DNA of 64,000 nt from Rickettsiella grylli (GTDB lineage Bacteria > Pseudomonadota > Gammaproteobacteria > Diplorickettsiales > Diplorickettsiaceae). The stretch is from contig NZ_AAQJ02000001.1 in NCBI RefSeq assembly GCF_000168295.1, forward strand, positions 831,001 to 895,000. Reading direction: 5' to 3'. Positions 28,357 through 37,723 of this stretch are shown piece after piece. The translations under genes were made by a program, and so were the position numbers. Under the pieces are notes generated by a model. It saw nothing but the letters and a program-made list of their open reading frames with translations. It was not told the DNA's origin and searched no databases. How positions within the stretch are numbered: position 1 is the first letter of the stretch; each line of letters begins with the position of its first letter.

Positions 28357-29070
28357 CTACCTATCATCTGGATTGTATCCTATAACCGCTCCTGAGCTTA
28401 ACGAAATTGTCCCTTGTTCCGGATTGATGGCTGTGATAACGCCATAGCCCGTTAATTTATCCCCTAAACCTAAGGTTAGGGTTGAACCATCCTGTAAGCT
28501 TAACCAGACGCGGCCTGGAATGATAGCACGCACATAATAAATAGGTTTAGGTGCTAACTTTTTTTCTTGAATTCGTTTCATTTCTTCATCTTTTTGTTTC
28601 TGCAAAAAAGTGTCTTGTTGAGTCTGCAACTGTTGTGTTTGTTCATCGAGGCTCAGTAAACGTGAATGATAATCGGCAAGCGTTGATTTAAGGTTATTAA
28701 ATTCTGAGTCAACACCTTGGATCTGTGATTGAAATTCATGTTGCTGGTGTTCAATTTGATTCAGCCGATTCATGATCGCATTGTTCATTTGCAATGCGGT
28801 TGGCTTAACCACTGTAGTCGATTTTTGTATTTTTGCAGTTACTGATTTCGAAGCAGAGACACGGTGCATTAACTGACTAACGACTTTATAAATACCGAGA
28901 CTCACCGCCAACATCAATAATAGTAAAAAAATATGGCGGCGTCGCGTTTTTTCAAAAAACGTCGATGCGAAATCTTTATTATTGGCGATACTGGAAAAAT
29001 TGGACGTTGATTCTGTTGAATCTTGAAATTTATATTCTTCATCGATGTTATTATTATTTTTGTTATCCAT
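28357..29070 (-). CDS. icmG: Dot/Icm inner-membrane protein DotF/IcmG
   Basis: Bitopic protein of the core transmembrane complex. The N-terminal 45 residues are cytoplasmic and Asn/Asp/Ser-rich, a single TM follows (HIFLLLLMLAVSLGIYKVV, about 46-64), then a periplasmic coiled coil (about 95-170, with many Gln and Glu residues) and a C-terminal beta domain (PKPIYYVRAIIPGRVWLSLQDGSTLTLGLGDKLTGYGVITAI). In Legionella, DotF binds effectors and DotG. Length 237, slightly shorter than the Legionella protein. It sits between icmE and icmC as in other Dot/Icm loci. Confidence 0.94.
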   Translation of the reverse strand: MDNKNNNNIDEEYKFQDSTESTSNFSSIANNKDFASTFFEKTRRRHIFLLLLMLAVSLGIYKVVSQLMHRVSASKSVTAKIQKSTTVVKPTALQMNNAIMNRLNQIEHQQHEFQSQIQGVDSEFNNLKSTLADYHSRLLSLDEQTQQLQTQQDTFLQKQKDEEMKRIQEKKLAPKPIYYVRAIIPGRVWLSLQDGSTLTLGLGDKLTGYGVITAINPEQGTISLSSGAVIGYNPDDR

Positions 29071-29102
29071 TATGCGCTCACTCTTAAAAAATTAACTAAA
29101 AA

Positions 29103-31292
29103 TTAATTCGGTAATGCCGACAAATCTGAAAGAAATAATATCCCCATGGGTGTTCCTGAATAAATTTTTACCGTCGGTGGTGTGTTGAATACATTTCTTA
29201 ACGCAGATGCATATTGCTCACCGACTTGACCTAGACCCACAAAAACACGTTGGCGTGGGGATAGATCAATCGGTTGATTACTCGGATTAATCACCACCGC
29301 ACCAGAATAATTATTACCATAATCTAAAAACGATTGACCATAGCCCTGAAGGAAAGCAGAAGCAAATAACGTTCCATAACGTAACCAATAATGATTATTC
29401 GTATCACTTGATAATGCAGTACGCGCGGTATTTTCATCAATAGCGACCGTATTAATGGCTACGCTTTTGGATAAATGAGGAAGGGTTAGCGTGTTGAAAG
29501 AAAGTAAAATTTTTTGACCCTGATTACTCAACGTTCCCATTAAACGTGCACCCTTAAATTTTCCCTGTACAATTTCTGCAAGTACGGGACCCGGTTCATC
29601 ACTATTAACAGCCGTTAATAATATGGCATACAAGATCGTTCCGGCTTTAACAGCAGGCGGTTTTGTATCCCCTTTTTCGGCCAATGGGGTGTTCAATCCA
29701 TCCTGGATGCGATCGACATCAGGGATGCCCGTTACATAGCGTTGATTCGGTGAAGCCCATGCTGTAAACAACTGACTGGCTTGCGTACTCATCGCCGTTT
29801 GCATTTGTTCTTGTAACTGATCGGCCTTTTGAGCAGAAATTTGTTGTGCTTGTCTCTCTAAAACGCGTTGTAATTCTGGATTAGATGAATTACTTATCGT
29901 ATCCGGAAGTAAACGAACTGTCGCTGGTGTTGGCTCATTGCTCGTACCTAATTCAAGGTTTTTGGGATGAAAAGCGGCGATGCTGCCCAAAACCTTTCCT
30001 TGCGCATCGCGAATCATTCCATCTGAACTTAATTTTCCTAATGCTTTTCCTTGCACATCTCTTACAATACCATCGCTACTGACCGTTCCGACTAAACGAC
30101 CTTGGCGATCATAAACCGGCGCGCCAGGCGCCGTGGCACCCAGTTTGCCAATAATTTTCCCCTCTAATCCACGAATTAGCCCCTCCTTATCTAACTGACC
30201 GATCACGTTCCCGTGCTCATCGCGAACGTCATCATCACTATTCAATGTACCGATTAATCGACCCTGATGATCATAAACCGGCGCGCCTGGAATCGCTTGC
30301 CTTTTTTCATGAATTCCTCTTAAGTCAGCATGGCCAATGATGTCGTTCGAAGAATTACGCACAACACCATTCGAATCAACATCACCCAACACCTTACCTG
30401 ACGCATCACTTAACCGACCTTCTGCATCAATCGTACCTAACCGATGACCTTCTGTATCATAGACGGGTGCACCGACTCTGTTAACACCTGCTTTACCGAT
30501 AACGTTATGTTGAGCATCGCGTACAATACCGTCCGGGCCGACCATGCCGATCAGGTGCCCTTTTGGATCACGAACTTTTCCTTCCCAACCTACTGTTCCA
30601 ATCAAACGACCTGTGGCATCATAAACAGAATCACCCCGTGCAGGCACTGCTGCGCTACCGATAACGTTCCCTTCTGCCCGGCGAACTAAACCATCTGGCC
30701 CTACTTTGCCTATCCGTTGCCCAGATTCATCCCGCACTTTGCCATCAGCACCGAGATGTCCGATGACTTTTCCTTGCATATCATAAATTAACGTTCCTGA
30801 TTTCAATTGACTGGGTTGTAAAAAGGATAAGGGTCCATTCATTGAGAAGAGAGTATTTTCGCAGGAGACTTTTGCACCGTTATCACAGGAAGTGGGAGAA
30901 CAGGCATTATTCATTTTTTGACAGCGATTCATTTGGAGTGAATTTTCCTCGTCATGAAATTGATTTGAATCGAGTAGTGTCGGAATAACACTGACACCCG
31001 TTTTTTCAGCACGCGCCGCTTGTTCAAGATTCTGTTGTGCTTGCAAACGTTGATAATCCGTAGACGGTGGTTTTTTTAATCCTCCCGGAATGGAATCAAT
31101 ATCCGGCGTTTCTTTCAGTTGTATGGATGTATTTTCAACGGGTGGTTTTTTGTTGGTAAGGTGCATAAACCCATATAAAAAACCAAATAGAAGGATGCAT
31201 CCTGTGACTATAATAATGCTACGCGTACGGATATTTTTAAATAAATAGATCATATTTTTTAATTGAAGTTTCATTTTTTTAAAATCCTTCAA
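29103..31292 (-). CDS. icmE: Dot/Icm core channel protein DotG/IcmE (VirB10-like)
   Basis: VirB10-related protein that spans the envelope and forms the central channel. One N-terminal TM (about residues 24-43) is followed by a Pro-rich stretch, a four-Cys segment at about 124-144, a long tandem-repeat region (168-440), a helical Gln-rich stretch and the conserved VirB10-like C-terminal domain (about 540-729, LAEKGDTKPPAVKAGTILYAILLTAVNSDEPGPVLAEIVQG and later YGQSFLDYGNNYSGAVV). At 729 residues it is shorter than Legionella DotG, as expected from repeat number variation. Its start overlaps the icmK stop by 14 bases. Confidence 0.96.
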   Translation of the reverse strand: MKDFKKMKLQLKNMIYLFKNIRTRSIIIVTGCILLFGFLYGFMHLTNKKPPVENTSIQLKETPDIDSIPGGLKKPPSTDYQRLQAQQNLEQAARAEKTGVSVIPTLLDSNQFHDEENSLQMNRCQKMNNACSPTSCDNGAKVSCENTLFSMNGPLSFLQPSQLKSGTLIYDMQGKVIGHLGADGKVRDESGQRIGKVGPDGLVRRAEGNVIGSAAVPARGDSVYDATGRLIGTVGWEGKVRDPKGHLIGMVGPDGIVRDAQHNVIGKAGVNRVGAPVYDTEGHRLGTIDAEGRLSDASGKVLGDVDSNGVVRNSSNDIIGHADLRGIHEKRQAIPGAPVYDHQGRLIGTLNSDDDVRDEHGNVIGQLDKEGLIRGLEGKIIGKLGATAPGAPVYDRQGRLVGTVSSDGIVRDVQGKALGKLSSDGMIRDAQGKVLGSIAAFHPKNLELGTSNEPTPATVRLLPDTISNSSNPELQRVLERQAQQISAQKADQLQEQMQTAMSTQASQLFTAWASPNQRYVTGIPDVDRIQDGLNTPLAEKGDTKPPAVKAGTILYAILLTAVNSDEPGPVLAEIVQGKFKGARLMGTLSNQGQKILLSFNTLTLPHLSKSVAINTVAIDENTARTALSSDTNNHYWLRYGTLFASAFLQGYGQSFLDYGNNYSGAVVINPSNQPIDLSPRQRVFVGLGQVGEQYASALRNVFNTPPTVKIYSGTPMGILFLSDLSALPN
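29973..30791 (-). repeat. Coding tandem repeats in DotG
   Basis: Residues 168-440 of DotG consist of a ten- to twelve-residue motif, roughly [VY]D..G.[LV]IG.[VL]..DG.VRD..G, repeated many times. The small repeats are grouped into about five larger units of 54-62 residues, each opening with VYD (near residues 169, 223, 277, 338 and 392), with PGAPVYD or VGAPVYD at three of these junctions. This extended repeat arm is a feature of DotG proteins, and the copy number is likely to differ between strains. Confidence 0.8.
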
Positions 31293-32214
31293 TTTTTAAT
31301 TGAATCGATTGTCCGTCTTCAAAACCCAAAATAAGCGGTGTTTTAGGCATTTCATACGCTTTCATCCCATCAGGACTCGACATGGACGCGATCCAAGCCG
31401 GTGAAATTAAGGTTAAACGCGTTCGTAGATAAAGATGATTGTCCATTAACCACGCTTGCGCGAGACCGCCTGAAACCTTTAATGCGACATTTTTCGGCGG
31501 AGGAACGCCTTCTAATACATTTAATAAAACCGGATTAGCACGTTGTGGAAGATTTCTCCCTAAAAGGGCTTTCGCATGAGGGCCATTGCCGGGAATACGT
31601 AAATCAACGCGATAATCAACCGCTTTTTGACCTGAAATCAGTGTCACCATCACAGGCGTTTCTAAATGACGTAACTGAACCGCTAAATTTCCAACGTTAT
31701 ATAATGAAGTTGCCTGTATCATGAGCAAATTACTTTTTTTATCCCATTGGATATTAAATGCTTGTGGATTGCCAATATCGTAATTCTCCACAGGCCAAGG
31801 TTGACCGGTTGAATCAAGAAATGCCAAGGTTGTGACATAACCTTCGGCTAAACGAATAACCGTTGGAGTCGCGCCCGGTTCTAATTGAACAAATTGAGAG
31901 GAAATCGTAGGGCGCGGTGGTGTACCCGGTGTTGTCGCTGCGGCCGCTTGCGTTTGATTAAAAAGCGCTCTTAAGCGTTTTATTTGCTCCGGCGACATCG
32001 GCAACATGGCTTGCGTCATCGAACCAAATGCAACTTTGTTAAGGTCGTGCACTGAAACTGAATCTTTATTCCCTTCTGCAAGGGTTTCTACTCCATGGTG
32101 AGCAAGATCCGGTGTCACGGCCCATGAGAGCGTGCATAAAGCCATTAAACCGATCCCGACTAAACCATTAAAAATAAAACGACGATTTCCTTTTTGAACA
32201 TTAAAAAAATACAT
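31279..32214 (-). CDS. icmK: Dot/Icm outer-membrane core protein DotH/IcmK
   Basis: Component of the outer-membrane core complex with DotC and DotD, placed by its secretin-like/VirB9-like C-terminal domain. The N-terminus (RRFIFNGLVGIGLMALCTLSWA) is a signal peptide. Conserved stretches include MSPEQIKRLRALFNQTQAAAATTPGTPPRPT, VQLEPGATPTVIRLAEGYVTTLAFLDSTGQPWPVE, LMIQATSLYNVGNLAVQLRHLETPVMVTLISGQ and DYRVDLRIPGNGPHAKA. 311 residues. The stop overlaps the icmE start, and icmL ends 3 bases before its start. Confidence 0.95.
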   Translation of the reverse strand: MYFFNVQKGNRRFIFNGLVGIGLMALCTLSWAVTPDLAHHGVETLAEGNKDSVSVHDLNKVAFGSMTQAMLPMSPEQIKRLRALFNQTQAAAATTPGTPPRPTISSQFVQLEPGATPTVIRLAEGYVTTLAFLDSTGQPWPVENYDIGNPQAFNIQWDKKSNLLMIQATSLYNVGNLAVQLRHLETPVMVTLISGQKAVDYRVDLRIPGNGPHAKALLGRNLPQRANPVLLNVLEGVPPPKNVALKVSGGLAQAWLMDNHLYLRTRLTLISPAWIASMSSPDGMKAYEMPKTPLILGFEDGQSIQLKIEGF

Positions 32215-32217
32215 AGT

Positions 32218-32862
32218 TTAACCGGTTACTCCTCCGTCTCCCGATACAATAAATTGCGCAATACCAATACCCTGTGGCGATGTTAACGTTGAAACACGAA
32301 CAATTAACAATGTGATCGTCACTGCTTGTTGGGAAAATTGACTTGCACTTTGGAACGTAATGAGCATTGGAATTTGTACTTTCCACGTATAACGATTCGC
32401 TAATAATCCTTGCTCTAAGATGACAGGGACACCTGTCGCCACTGCTGAAACAATTAATTTCTTACTAATCACGGCATGTAAATTATTCGAATTTTTTATT
32501 GCCGAAAAAAACATTTGTTTACCTTCCGGCGTAAAATAATCGGCAGCATGCTGCAGTGCTTGCCGATAATTAACGAAATTATAGCTATAGGCCGCGGTTG
32601 CCGCTGTATTCGCCCATTCCAATAGGGCTGCATTACTTAAATTAGGTTGCGAAAAAGGAACTAAAGGAACAATACGGCCATCATTACTCGTGGAAAAATA
32701 ACGCGGTGCAGGAGGATGGGTCACGATATAAAATAAGCCGCCTGCTAAAATGAAGATGACGAAAAGACTAAATAATAACGCGGCAACAACTTTTCTATAA
32801 TTATCTCGATAAAACTCGTTACGTAATTTAACGATTTGTAGCGCATCTTCTTTCATGATCAT
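32218..32862 (-). CDS. icmL: Dot/Icm inner-membrane protein DotI/IcmL
   Basis: VirB8-like inner-membrane protein. The family start ELRNEFYRDNYRKV precedes one TM (VVAALLFSLFVIFILAGGLFYIV, about 24-46). The periplasmic domain has NAALLEWANTAATAAYSYNFVNYRQALQHAADYFTPEGKQMF, then the DotI beta-sheet core ending in VRVSTLTSPQGIGIAQFIVSG. 214 residues, the normal size. The shorter DotJ/IcmM next to it shares the N-terminal portion, consistent with the known DotI-DotJ complex. Confidence 0.95.
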   Translation of the reverse strand: MIMKEDALQIVKLRNEFYRDNYRKVVAALLFSLFVIFILAGGLFYIVTHPPAPRYFSTSNDGRIVPLVPFSQPNLSNAALLEWANTAATAAYSYNFVNYRQALQHAADYFTPEGKQMFFSAIKNSNNLHAVISKKLIVSAVATGVPVILEQGLLANRYTWKVQIPMLITFQSASQFSQQAVTITLLIVRVSTLTSPQGIGIAQFIVSGDGGVTG

Positions 32863-32889
32863 CTCAATTTTCTAACTTATTTTTATTAA

Positions 32890-33117
32890 TTAAATACGCC
32901 TATCGGTTACCTGTTTTAAGGGAATTAAACGGGTTAATTGTCCATTTTGAGCAGTTGCGTAAAAATCCGGTGTAGGGGAAAAAATAGTGAAATAAAGAAC
33001 GAATAAACTCAGTATAAAAATAATCAATAAAGTCATCAAAAGTGCAGTACAAACCCGGTTATAATTATCTCGGTAAAACCCTTTTCGTGATTTAACCAAT
33101 TCAAGTCGCATCCCCAC
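32890..33117 (-). CDS. icmM: Dot/Icm inner-membrane protein DotJ/IcmM
   Basis: Short relative of DotI: the same SRKGFYRDNYNRV start, one TM (ALLMTLLIIFILSLFVLYFTIF), and only a brief periplasmic tail that stops after the stretch shared with DotI (NGQLTRLIPLKQVT). In Legionella, DotJ forms a complex with DotI. 75 residues from the GTG at 33117, or 73 from the ATG at 33111. AGAGG lies 6 bases before the GTG, favouring it slightly. A 358-base gap without a gene precedes it, so it may have its own promoter. Confidence 0.9.
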   Translation of the reverse strand: MGMRLELVKSRKGFYRDNYNRVCTALLMTLLIIFILSLFVLYFTIFSPTPDFYATAQNGQLTRLIPLKQVTDRRI

Positions 33118-33475
33118 TACGGACCTCTTTTTTTTAACTTAGCCCTATTTTTATGAACTATAACTCAATTCTCGTTAAAAAAGCTACCCCCTCTTCAATT
33201 TTTTCAACATTTTATTCAAGCGCTTATTACACCATCACGTGTTGTTTTTTTCAGTTTTTTTTCGAAAAAAACTCACCAAAAACAGAATGTTGCTCACTTA
33301 ACGATAAAAAGAAGCATTATCGTTTCGCTTTCTCACTCGCCTCGAAAAACAATCGATTCTCATGTGAGTAGATAAATTGATGGCATCACTTTTCATTCAT
33401 TTTTTGAATGCGCGCTCTATCTAACAAGCAAGGAAAAATAACGGCTATCGCGATTTTGATTTGCCATCCATTCAT
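33118..33475. other. Gap in the icm block where icmN (dotK) would be expected
   Basis: In Legionella and Coxiella a lipoprotein gene, icmN/dotK, lies between icmO and icmM. Here the space is 358 bases and I see no lipobox-bearing frame on the minus strand. A plus-strand frame of 72 codons (33153-33371) is Phe/Ser/Cys-rich without family features and is probably chance. A short hairpin (ACGATAA at 33301-33307 with TTATCGT at 33317-33323) is the only structure noticed. Promoter elements for icmM are likely in its right-hand part near 33130-33180, but none is clear. Confidence 0.5.
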
Positions 33476-35827
33476 TTAATTATCCGATTTTTGTTCATTC
33501 AACGCCTGTTCTTCTTGAATAGCTAATACGAGTTTATTTACCTCTTTTGCGATCTCCTCCCCTGATAAGAGATGATTGAGCGCGGGTGGATAATGCGTCG
33601 CTAGCGCCATATCATGAATAATTTCAGCGGCGATACTCTGCGCATGTTTTTCAAATTTACCTGAAACCTTTTCTATCACGGCCAGCAATTTTTGCGTCGT
33701 TGATCGTTTTAAAAACGCCTCATTAAACTGAGGATTATTGATTAATATCACATTGGCAAGTTGCGGCGTGATTAACAGTGGTTTAAATATATTTAATTCA
33801 TTATCCGTTAAGATTTCTTCTTCCACGAGCGTTTCTTCTCTTATCGTCTCTTTGGGCTCTATTGCAAATAAAGCAGATAGGGCCGCTTTAATAGGGGTCC
33901 GTTCAGCATGCTGCGCTAAAATTTGCGATAATTGAGCAATCAGCGGTGATTCATCCAGCTTATTCAATAAAAATTGTGTTTTGCGGGTCACTGTCTGAAA
34001 ATTTTGTAGCCGTGATTGTAGATCTAATAAATAACGATTCGTCGGTAATCCTACTTTCAAAAATTGATTCAATCGCATTCGAGCAACAGGGCGTGGATTC
34101 GCGTAAAATAATTGTGCACGAATAATCTTTGATTTAAACAAAATGTGCGCTTCGCCTTCACGCTGTTCTTTTAAATCCAATAAGTCAATACGCGCTCGCT
34201 TTTCCGAAGAAGCGCTCCGTGTATCTGCATAATTATTTAATACACTTTCAACTCGCGTTTGAAAAGCATCCACTTTAGTCACCCATGCTTCACCGGCACT
34301 TTTTGAGAAAAAATCCCAGGTTTCTAAAGGGTCTTCCAATTTCATACACAATTTAATATTACAATTGGCACCAATTGAGGCCGCTTCTTCTTTTGATGCC
34401 TTTTGAAAGGCAGGCAAATCTTGTCCTGCAAAAACGATGGAAAATCCTAACGAACGTGCCTGAGCAGGAACGACAGCAAACCCTGGAACGGCGTAATAGC
34501 CATATTCATCTAATACACATAAATAAGGCGTTAACGCATTGGTTGGTTTACGTTCAATGATATCGCGATAATCGCCTTCAACTTCTTCGCCTAAGCCTGC
34601 CGCGAGCATTGCTTTTAAAGAGGCAATAATCACTTTACCTAAATTCGATAATTCATCCGGTGATTTTTCAAAAGCCGGTAACAAGACTAAAAGAATACGG
34701 CGATTCAGTACGACGTCTTTTAAGTCGACTTCCGCTAAATTTGTTCGTAAAATATGACCGTAGGTATCCGCTAAAGAACCAAACACACGCGTTAACTGCA
34801 TGGTAATAAAACCGTGCTGTTCCAAAACTTGGGAGACTTGCTTTCCTTTTTTAGATTTATCATAGCCGGGTAAATTAATGAGGTAATTCGTAATGGGTTC
34901 TAACACGACATCGGGAACATCCATTAAACTTAAGGGTTCTTGACCATCGCGTGGAAATAATTTATCAACAACAATATTTTCGACGCGCGATAGTTCAAAA
35001 TAATTTCTCACCACATTCACATCCAGTAGAATCCCACCTTGGTCACGAATATAAACCAACAGTTTCATTAAGGCTTCAACAAATACAATCGCTCTCCCCT
35101 TCCACATATCTCCATCAGGAGTATTGCTACTCGCATCCATTAAACTAACAACAAGCTGGGATAACATACTTGAAGAGCCATTGGCAAAAGGATTCATCGT
35201 GTTGGATAATCGTTTTTCTTGAGGCCCAACAATATCGCGGGCACCGGTCATAAAATTAACCACTAAAATATCATCTTCACGGCCCATAGAGCGCGCCATT
35301 GAAAAAACCTTAGCAAATAAACTGTTATCCCCTTTTCCGTCGACATAAATAAACCCACTCCCCTGAACTAACGCATTATATGCTAAAGAGATTAACGCTT
35401 CGGTTTTACCACTGCCCGTCGAACCAAAAATTAAGCAGTGTGTCCGCATATCGTCGTTGCTAAACCAGAGTTCTTCTTTGCTGGATAACTCGTTCCCAAA
35501 CAAACAAATACCCCGTGCTTTTTGCGGCTTATTACTTCCGGGTTTTAAATCATTATAATCCAGTTGATGCGCGCGTTGGGGCATTCGAAAAGGTAAACTA
35601 GTTTTACGGGTATAGGCATAAAAAAAGGAAAAAATACCCAATAAAAAGATAATATCCGCCATTGCTGGAATAAAAAAAGCGCCAGCCGCAAAACCGATTA
35701 ATAAAATGGTTACTGCTTGCGGATTTTTGAAAAAATCGACAAAGCGTTGAGAAAGTATACGCGTATCGCGTAATAATCGTCGCGGATCCTGTTCGTGTTT
35801 TTGTTCTAAACCGCGCGCGACTACCAT
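33476..35827 (-). CDS. icmO: Dot/Icm type IV coupling protein DotL/IcmO
   Basis: Coupling ATPase (VirD4-like) that receives substrates at the inner membrane. It matches Legionella DotL over its length: HEQDPRRLLRDTRILSQRFVDFF start, two TM segments (about 40-75), Walker A IFGSTGSGKTEALISL, TGARDIVGPQEKRLSNTMNPF, VSQVLEQHGFITMQLTRVFGSLADTYGHILRTNLAEVD, Walker B LCVLDEYGYYAV and KRARIDLLDLKEQREGEAHI. The C-terminal tail (about 590-783), which in Legionella binds DotN, IcmS-IcmW and LvgA, is present but more diverged. The GTG at 35839 is possible, but the ATG at 35827 follows a good SD-like GGGTGGGG and gives the family N-terminus. Confidence 0.97.
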   Translation of the reverse strand: MVVARGLEQKHEQDPRRLLRDTRILSQRFVDFFKNPQAVTILLIGFAAGAFFIPAMADIIFLLGIFSFFYAYTRKTSLPFRMPQRAHQLDYNDLKPGSNKPQKARGICLFGNELSSKEELWFSNDDMRTHCLIFGSTGSGKTEALISLAYNALVQGSGFIYVDGKGDNSLFAKVFSMARSMGREDDILVVNFMTGARDIVGPQEKRLSNTMNPFANGSSSMLSQLVVSLMDASSNTPDGDMWKGRAIVFVEALMKLLVYIRDQGGILLDVNVVRNYFELSRVENIVVDKLFPRDGQEPLSLMDVPDVVLEPITNYLINLPGYDKSKKGKQVSQVLEQHGFITMQLTRVFGSLADTYGHILRTNLAEVDLKDVVLNRRILLVLLPAFEKSPDELSNLGKVIIASLKAMLAAGLGEEVEGDYRDIIERKPTNALTPYLCVLDEYGYYAVPGFAVVPAQARSLGFSIVFAGQDLPAFQKASKEEAASIGANCNIKLCMKLEDPLETWDFFSKSAGEAWVTKVDAFQTRVESVLNNYADTRSASSEKRARIDLLDLKEQREGEAHILFKSKIIRAQLFYANPRPVARMRLNQFLKVGLPTNRYLLDLQSRLQNFQTVTRKTQFLLNKLDESPLIAQLSQILAQHAERTPIKAALSALFAIEPKETIREETLVEEEILTDNELNIFKPLLITPQLANVILINNPQFNEAFLKRSTTQKLLAVIEKVSGKFEKHAQSIAAEIIHDMALATHYPPALNHLLSGEEIAKEVNKLVLAIQEEQALNEQKSDN

Positions 35828-35925
35828 CAGGTACCCCACCCTAAAGGAGTATTTGAAAAAAACGTTTTTTTTAAGTTCATGCTTAATTGGTCCCTGTGTT
35901 TCTTATTGAAAGACGATCTAAAACG

Positions 35926-37038
35926 TCAATCGGGAATATAAAGTGTATCTTTAACAGCGGCTTCTAAGCCATTGACTGCCTCTTCTACACGAGGCATCAT
36001 GAGCCGCCGACCCATTGCACGTTCAACATTCCAATGCGCAAAAGGTCCACTCACTTCTGCAAAGGCGGTTTGACGACCCACTGAATTTAACATAAACCAC
36101 AATATTCGGTCGGTTGGTTTAAGCCATAAAAAATCTGCAGTGGCTAAAACGCCGTCTTTTCTTGCCCATTCTAACATCGAGGCCATAACGGTTAAAACGT
36201 ACGCATGATGGTGTATCACCCCTTGGACTGTATGCGTATTTTTATGTTTGCTTAATAAGGCATCAACGCCTGAAAAGTTAAGCCGTCCGTAGAATGTTGA
36301 CTCTGCAATTTGTAATAATACTTTTAATGCGCCATCCCTGTCGCGATTCGCTCTTGCGGCAAAAATGGCAAATAATGCTTTCGTTGCGGGCTTTAAGGCG
36401 TCAATATCTTGCCAATATTCTCCGCATTGCATAATAAATATTTGACGTGCAGCTTCCCTTTTTATGGATACGGTTCGCTGATTATGTTTTTTGGCGGTCA
36501 TTGTCATGGACGGAATAATTTTTTCTTCATGTAAAAGGTGATATTTTTTGGCAAATTGCATGGGTGATAACGCCATAGCCCAAGGTCCTTTATCAATATC
36601 TTCTTTCACTAAATCCAGCTTAATAACGGGTGAAATTTGGGGCCAATTTTTTCGTTCGGCTTCAGCAAGCGTTTGCATAGTATAAAATTTTTTAAATTGC
36701 AAATTAACATGACTAAAATAAATGATTAAAGCGAACACAACGAGTAGAAGCATGATTGGATAACGAAGATAATGACCCAGAACAGAACTCACATCGAGTA
36801 ATTGCGAAAAAGAAACCTGTGAAGGAATAAGGCGATGAATATCTAAAGGAAGTTGTGTCTCTGTGGGTATGACCCAGGCAATTAAACGCGACTCCCAAAA
36901 CTTAATCTGCAAAGCAAATGCAACAATTTGTGTATGAAAAAAAGCCCACAGCAACCATCCTAAAAGAAAGATGCAAAGAATAATCCATAAAGGTGCAAGT
37001 GAATTATCAGCGGATTGTTGTTGTGCAGGAGCGGCCAT
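35926..37038 (-). CDS. icmP: Dot/Icm coupling-complex protein DotM/IcmP
   Basis: Inner-membrane partner of DotL. An N-terminal TM (LAPLWIILCIFLLGWLLWAFFHT, about 14-36) and a second one (YPIMLLLVVFALIIYFSHV, about 92-110) are followed by a large cytoplasmic domain with the family-typical DIDKGPWAMALSPMQFAKKYHLL, QCGEYWQDIDALKPATKALFAIFAARANRDRDGALKVL and GVIHHHAYVLTVMASMLEWARKDGVLATADFLWLKP. In Legionella this domain recognises acidic Glu-rich signals of some substrates. 370 residues, close to the Legionella length. Confidence 0.96.
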   Translation of the reverse strand: MAAPAQQQSADNSLAPLWIILCIFLLGWLLWAFFHTQIVAFALQIKFWESRLIAWVIPTETQLPLDIHRLIPSQVSFSQLLDVSSVLGHYLRYPIMLLLVVFALIIYFSHVNLQFKKFYTMQTLAEAERKNWPQISPVIKLDLVKEDIDKGPWAMALSPMQFAKKYHLLHEEKIIPSMTMTAKKHNQRTVSIKREAARQIFIMQCGEYWQDIDALKPATKALFAIFAARANRDRDGALKVLLQIAESTFYGRLNFSGVDALLSKHKNTHTVQGVIHHHAYVLTVMASMLEWARKDGVLATADFLWLKPTDRILWFMLNSVGRQTAFAEVSGPFAHWNVERAMGRRLMMPRVEEAVNGLEAAVKDTLYIPD

Positions 37039-37140
37039 AATGATTTTTTTTTACCGACTTCGGTCTTAAATTTTTGTTGGGATTATGCCTAAATATATCC
37101 GTTATCTCTGCTTAAGCTGTCATTCATTGAAACAGCAGCA

Positions 37141-37704
37141 TTAATTTTTGACTAAAAAATTTCTAATCATTTTATATTCTCCGGTGGCATGCACCAAACG
37201 ATTGATATTCTTTATTTGTATGGCCTTTGGGCGCAAACTCACTAATTGGCGCCCTTCACGATCGGTGCGTAAGCTTTCTGTTGTATCTTCGAATATTGCA
37301 TCGCGGGGTACGCTAACGACCACATAGGCATGATTTAAATTTCTATCGCTTAAACGAACCGCTGCTTTAACATCTGTTTCATTGTCATAAATGCGCCGTC
37401 CCATTGTATAGTTTGTTAGCGATAAAACAACTTCTTGCCATTTATTCATATTGCACCCTTGTGATTGATAGAGAGCAATATAAAGTTCAATATTTTGTTC
37501 CTCGATGGTTGCATCAGGGTTTCTGTGTTCTTCATTGAAATAATCCAACCCGATTCGATTCACAAATACATTACGCATCTCTTCTAATTTTTTTTTAATC
37601 CCTTTTAAAAATAAATTGGCTTGCCAGGGTCCTTGTGCTATCCCTTCATCTAATATTTTTTTTATCGCTAAAGCAACCTCCTTTTCTTGCTCATGGTGAA
37701 GCAT
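37141..37704 (-). CDS. icmQ: Dot/Icm cytoplasmic protein IcmQ
   Basis: 187 residues with the IcmQ layout: an N-terminal helical segment that can insert into membranes (EKEVALAIKKILDEGIAQGPWQANLFLKGIKKKLEEMRNVFVNRIG), a Lys-containing linker, and a C-terminal ADP-ribosyltransferase-like domain that in Legionella binds NAD (VVLSLTNYTMGRRIYDNETDVKAAVRLSDRNLNHAYVVVSVPRDAI). IcmQ is held in check by IcmR or a functional replacement encoded just upstream, which fits the small gene at 37724-37942. The icmP start is about 100 bases downstream. Confidence 0.94.
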   Translation of the reverse strand: MLHHEQEKEVALAIKKILDEGIAQGPWQANLFLKGIKKKLEEMRNVFVNRIGLDYFNEEHRNPDATIEEQNIELYIALYQSQGCNMNKWQEVVLSLTNYTMGRRIYDNETDVKAAVRLSDRNLNHAYVVVSVPRDAIFEDTTESLRTDREGRQLVSLRPKAIQIKNINRLVHATGEYKMIRNFLVKN

Positions 37705-37723
37705 ACATTGCGCTCCAAATTTT

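Noticed and set aside
33153-33371. 72-codon plus-strand frame in the icmM-icmO gap
   Set aside because: Opposite to the operon, Phe/Ser/Cys-rich with no family features and no ribosome-binding site; treated as chance.
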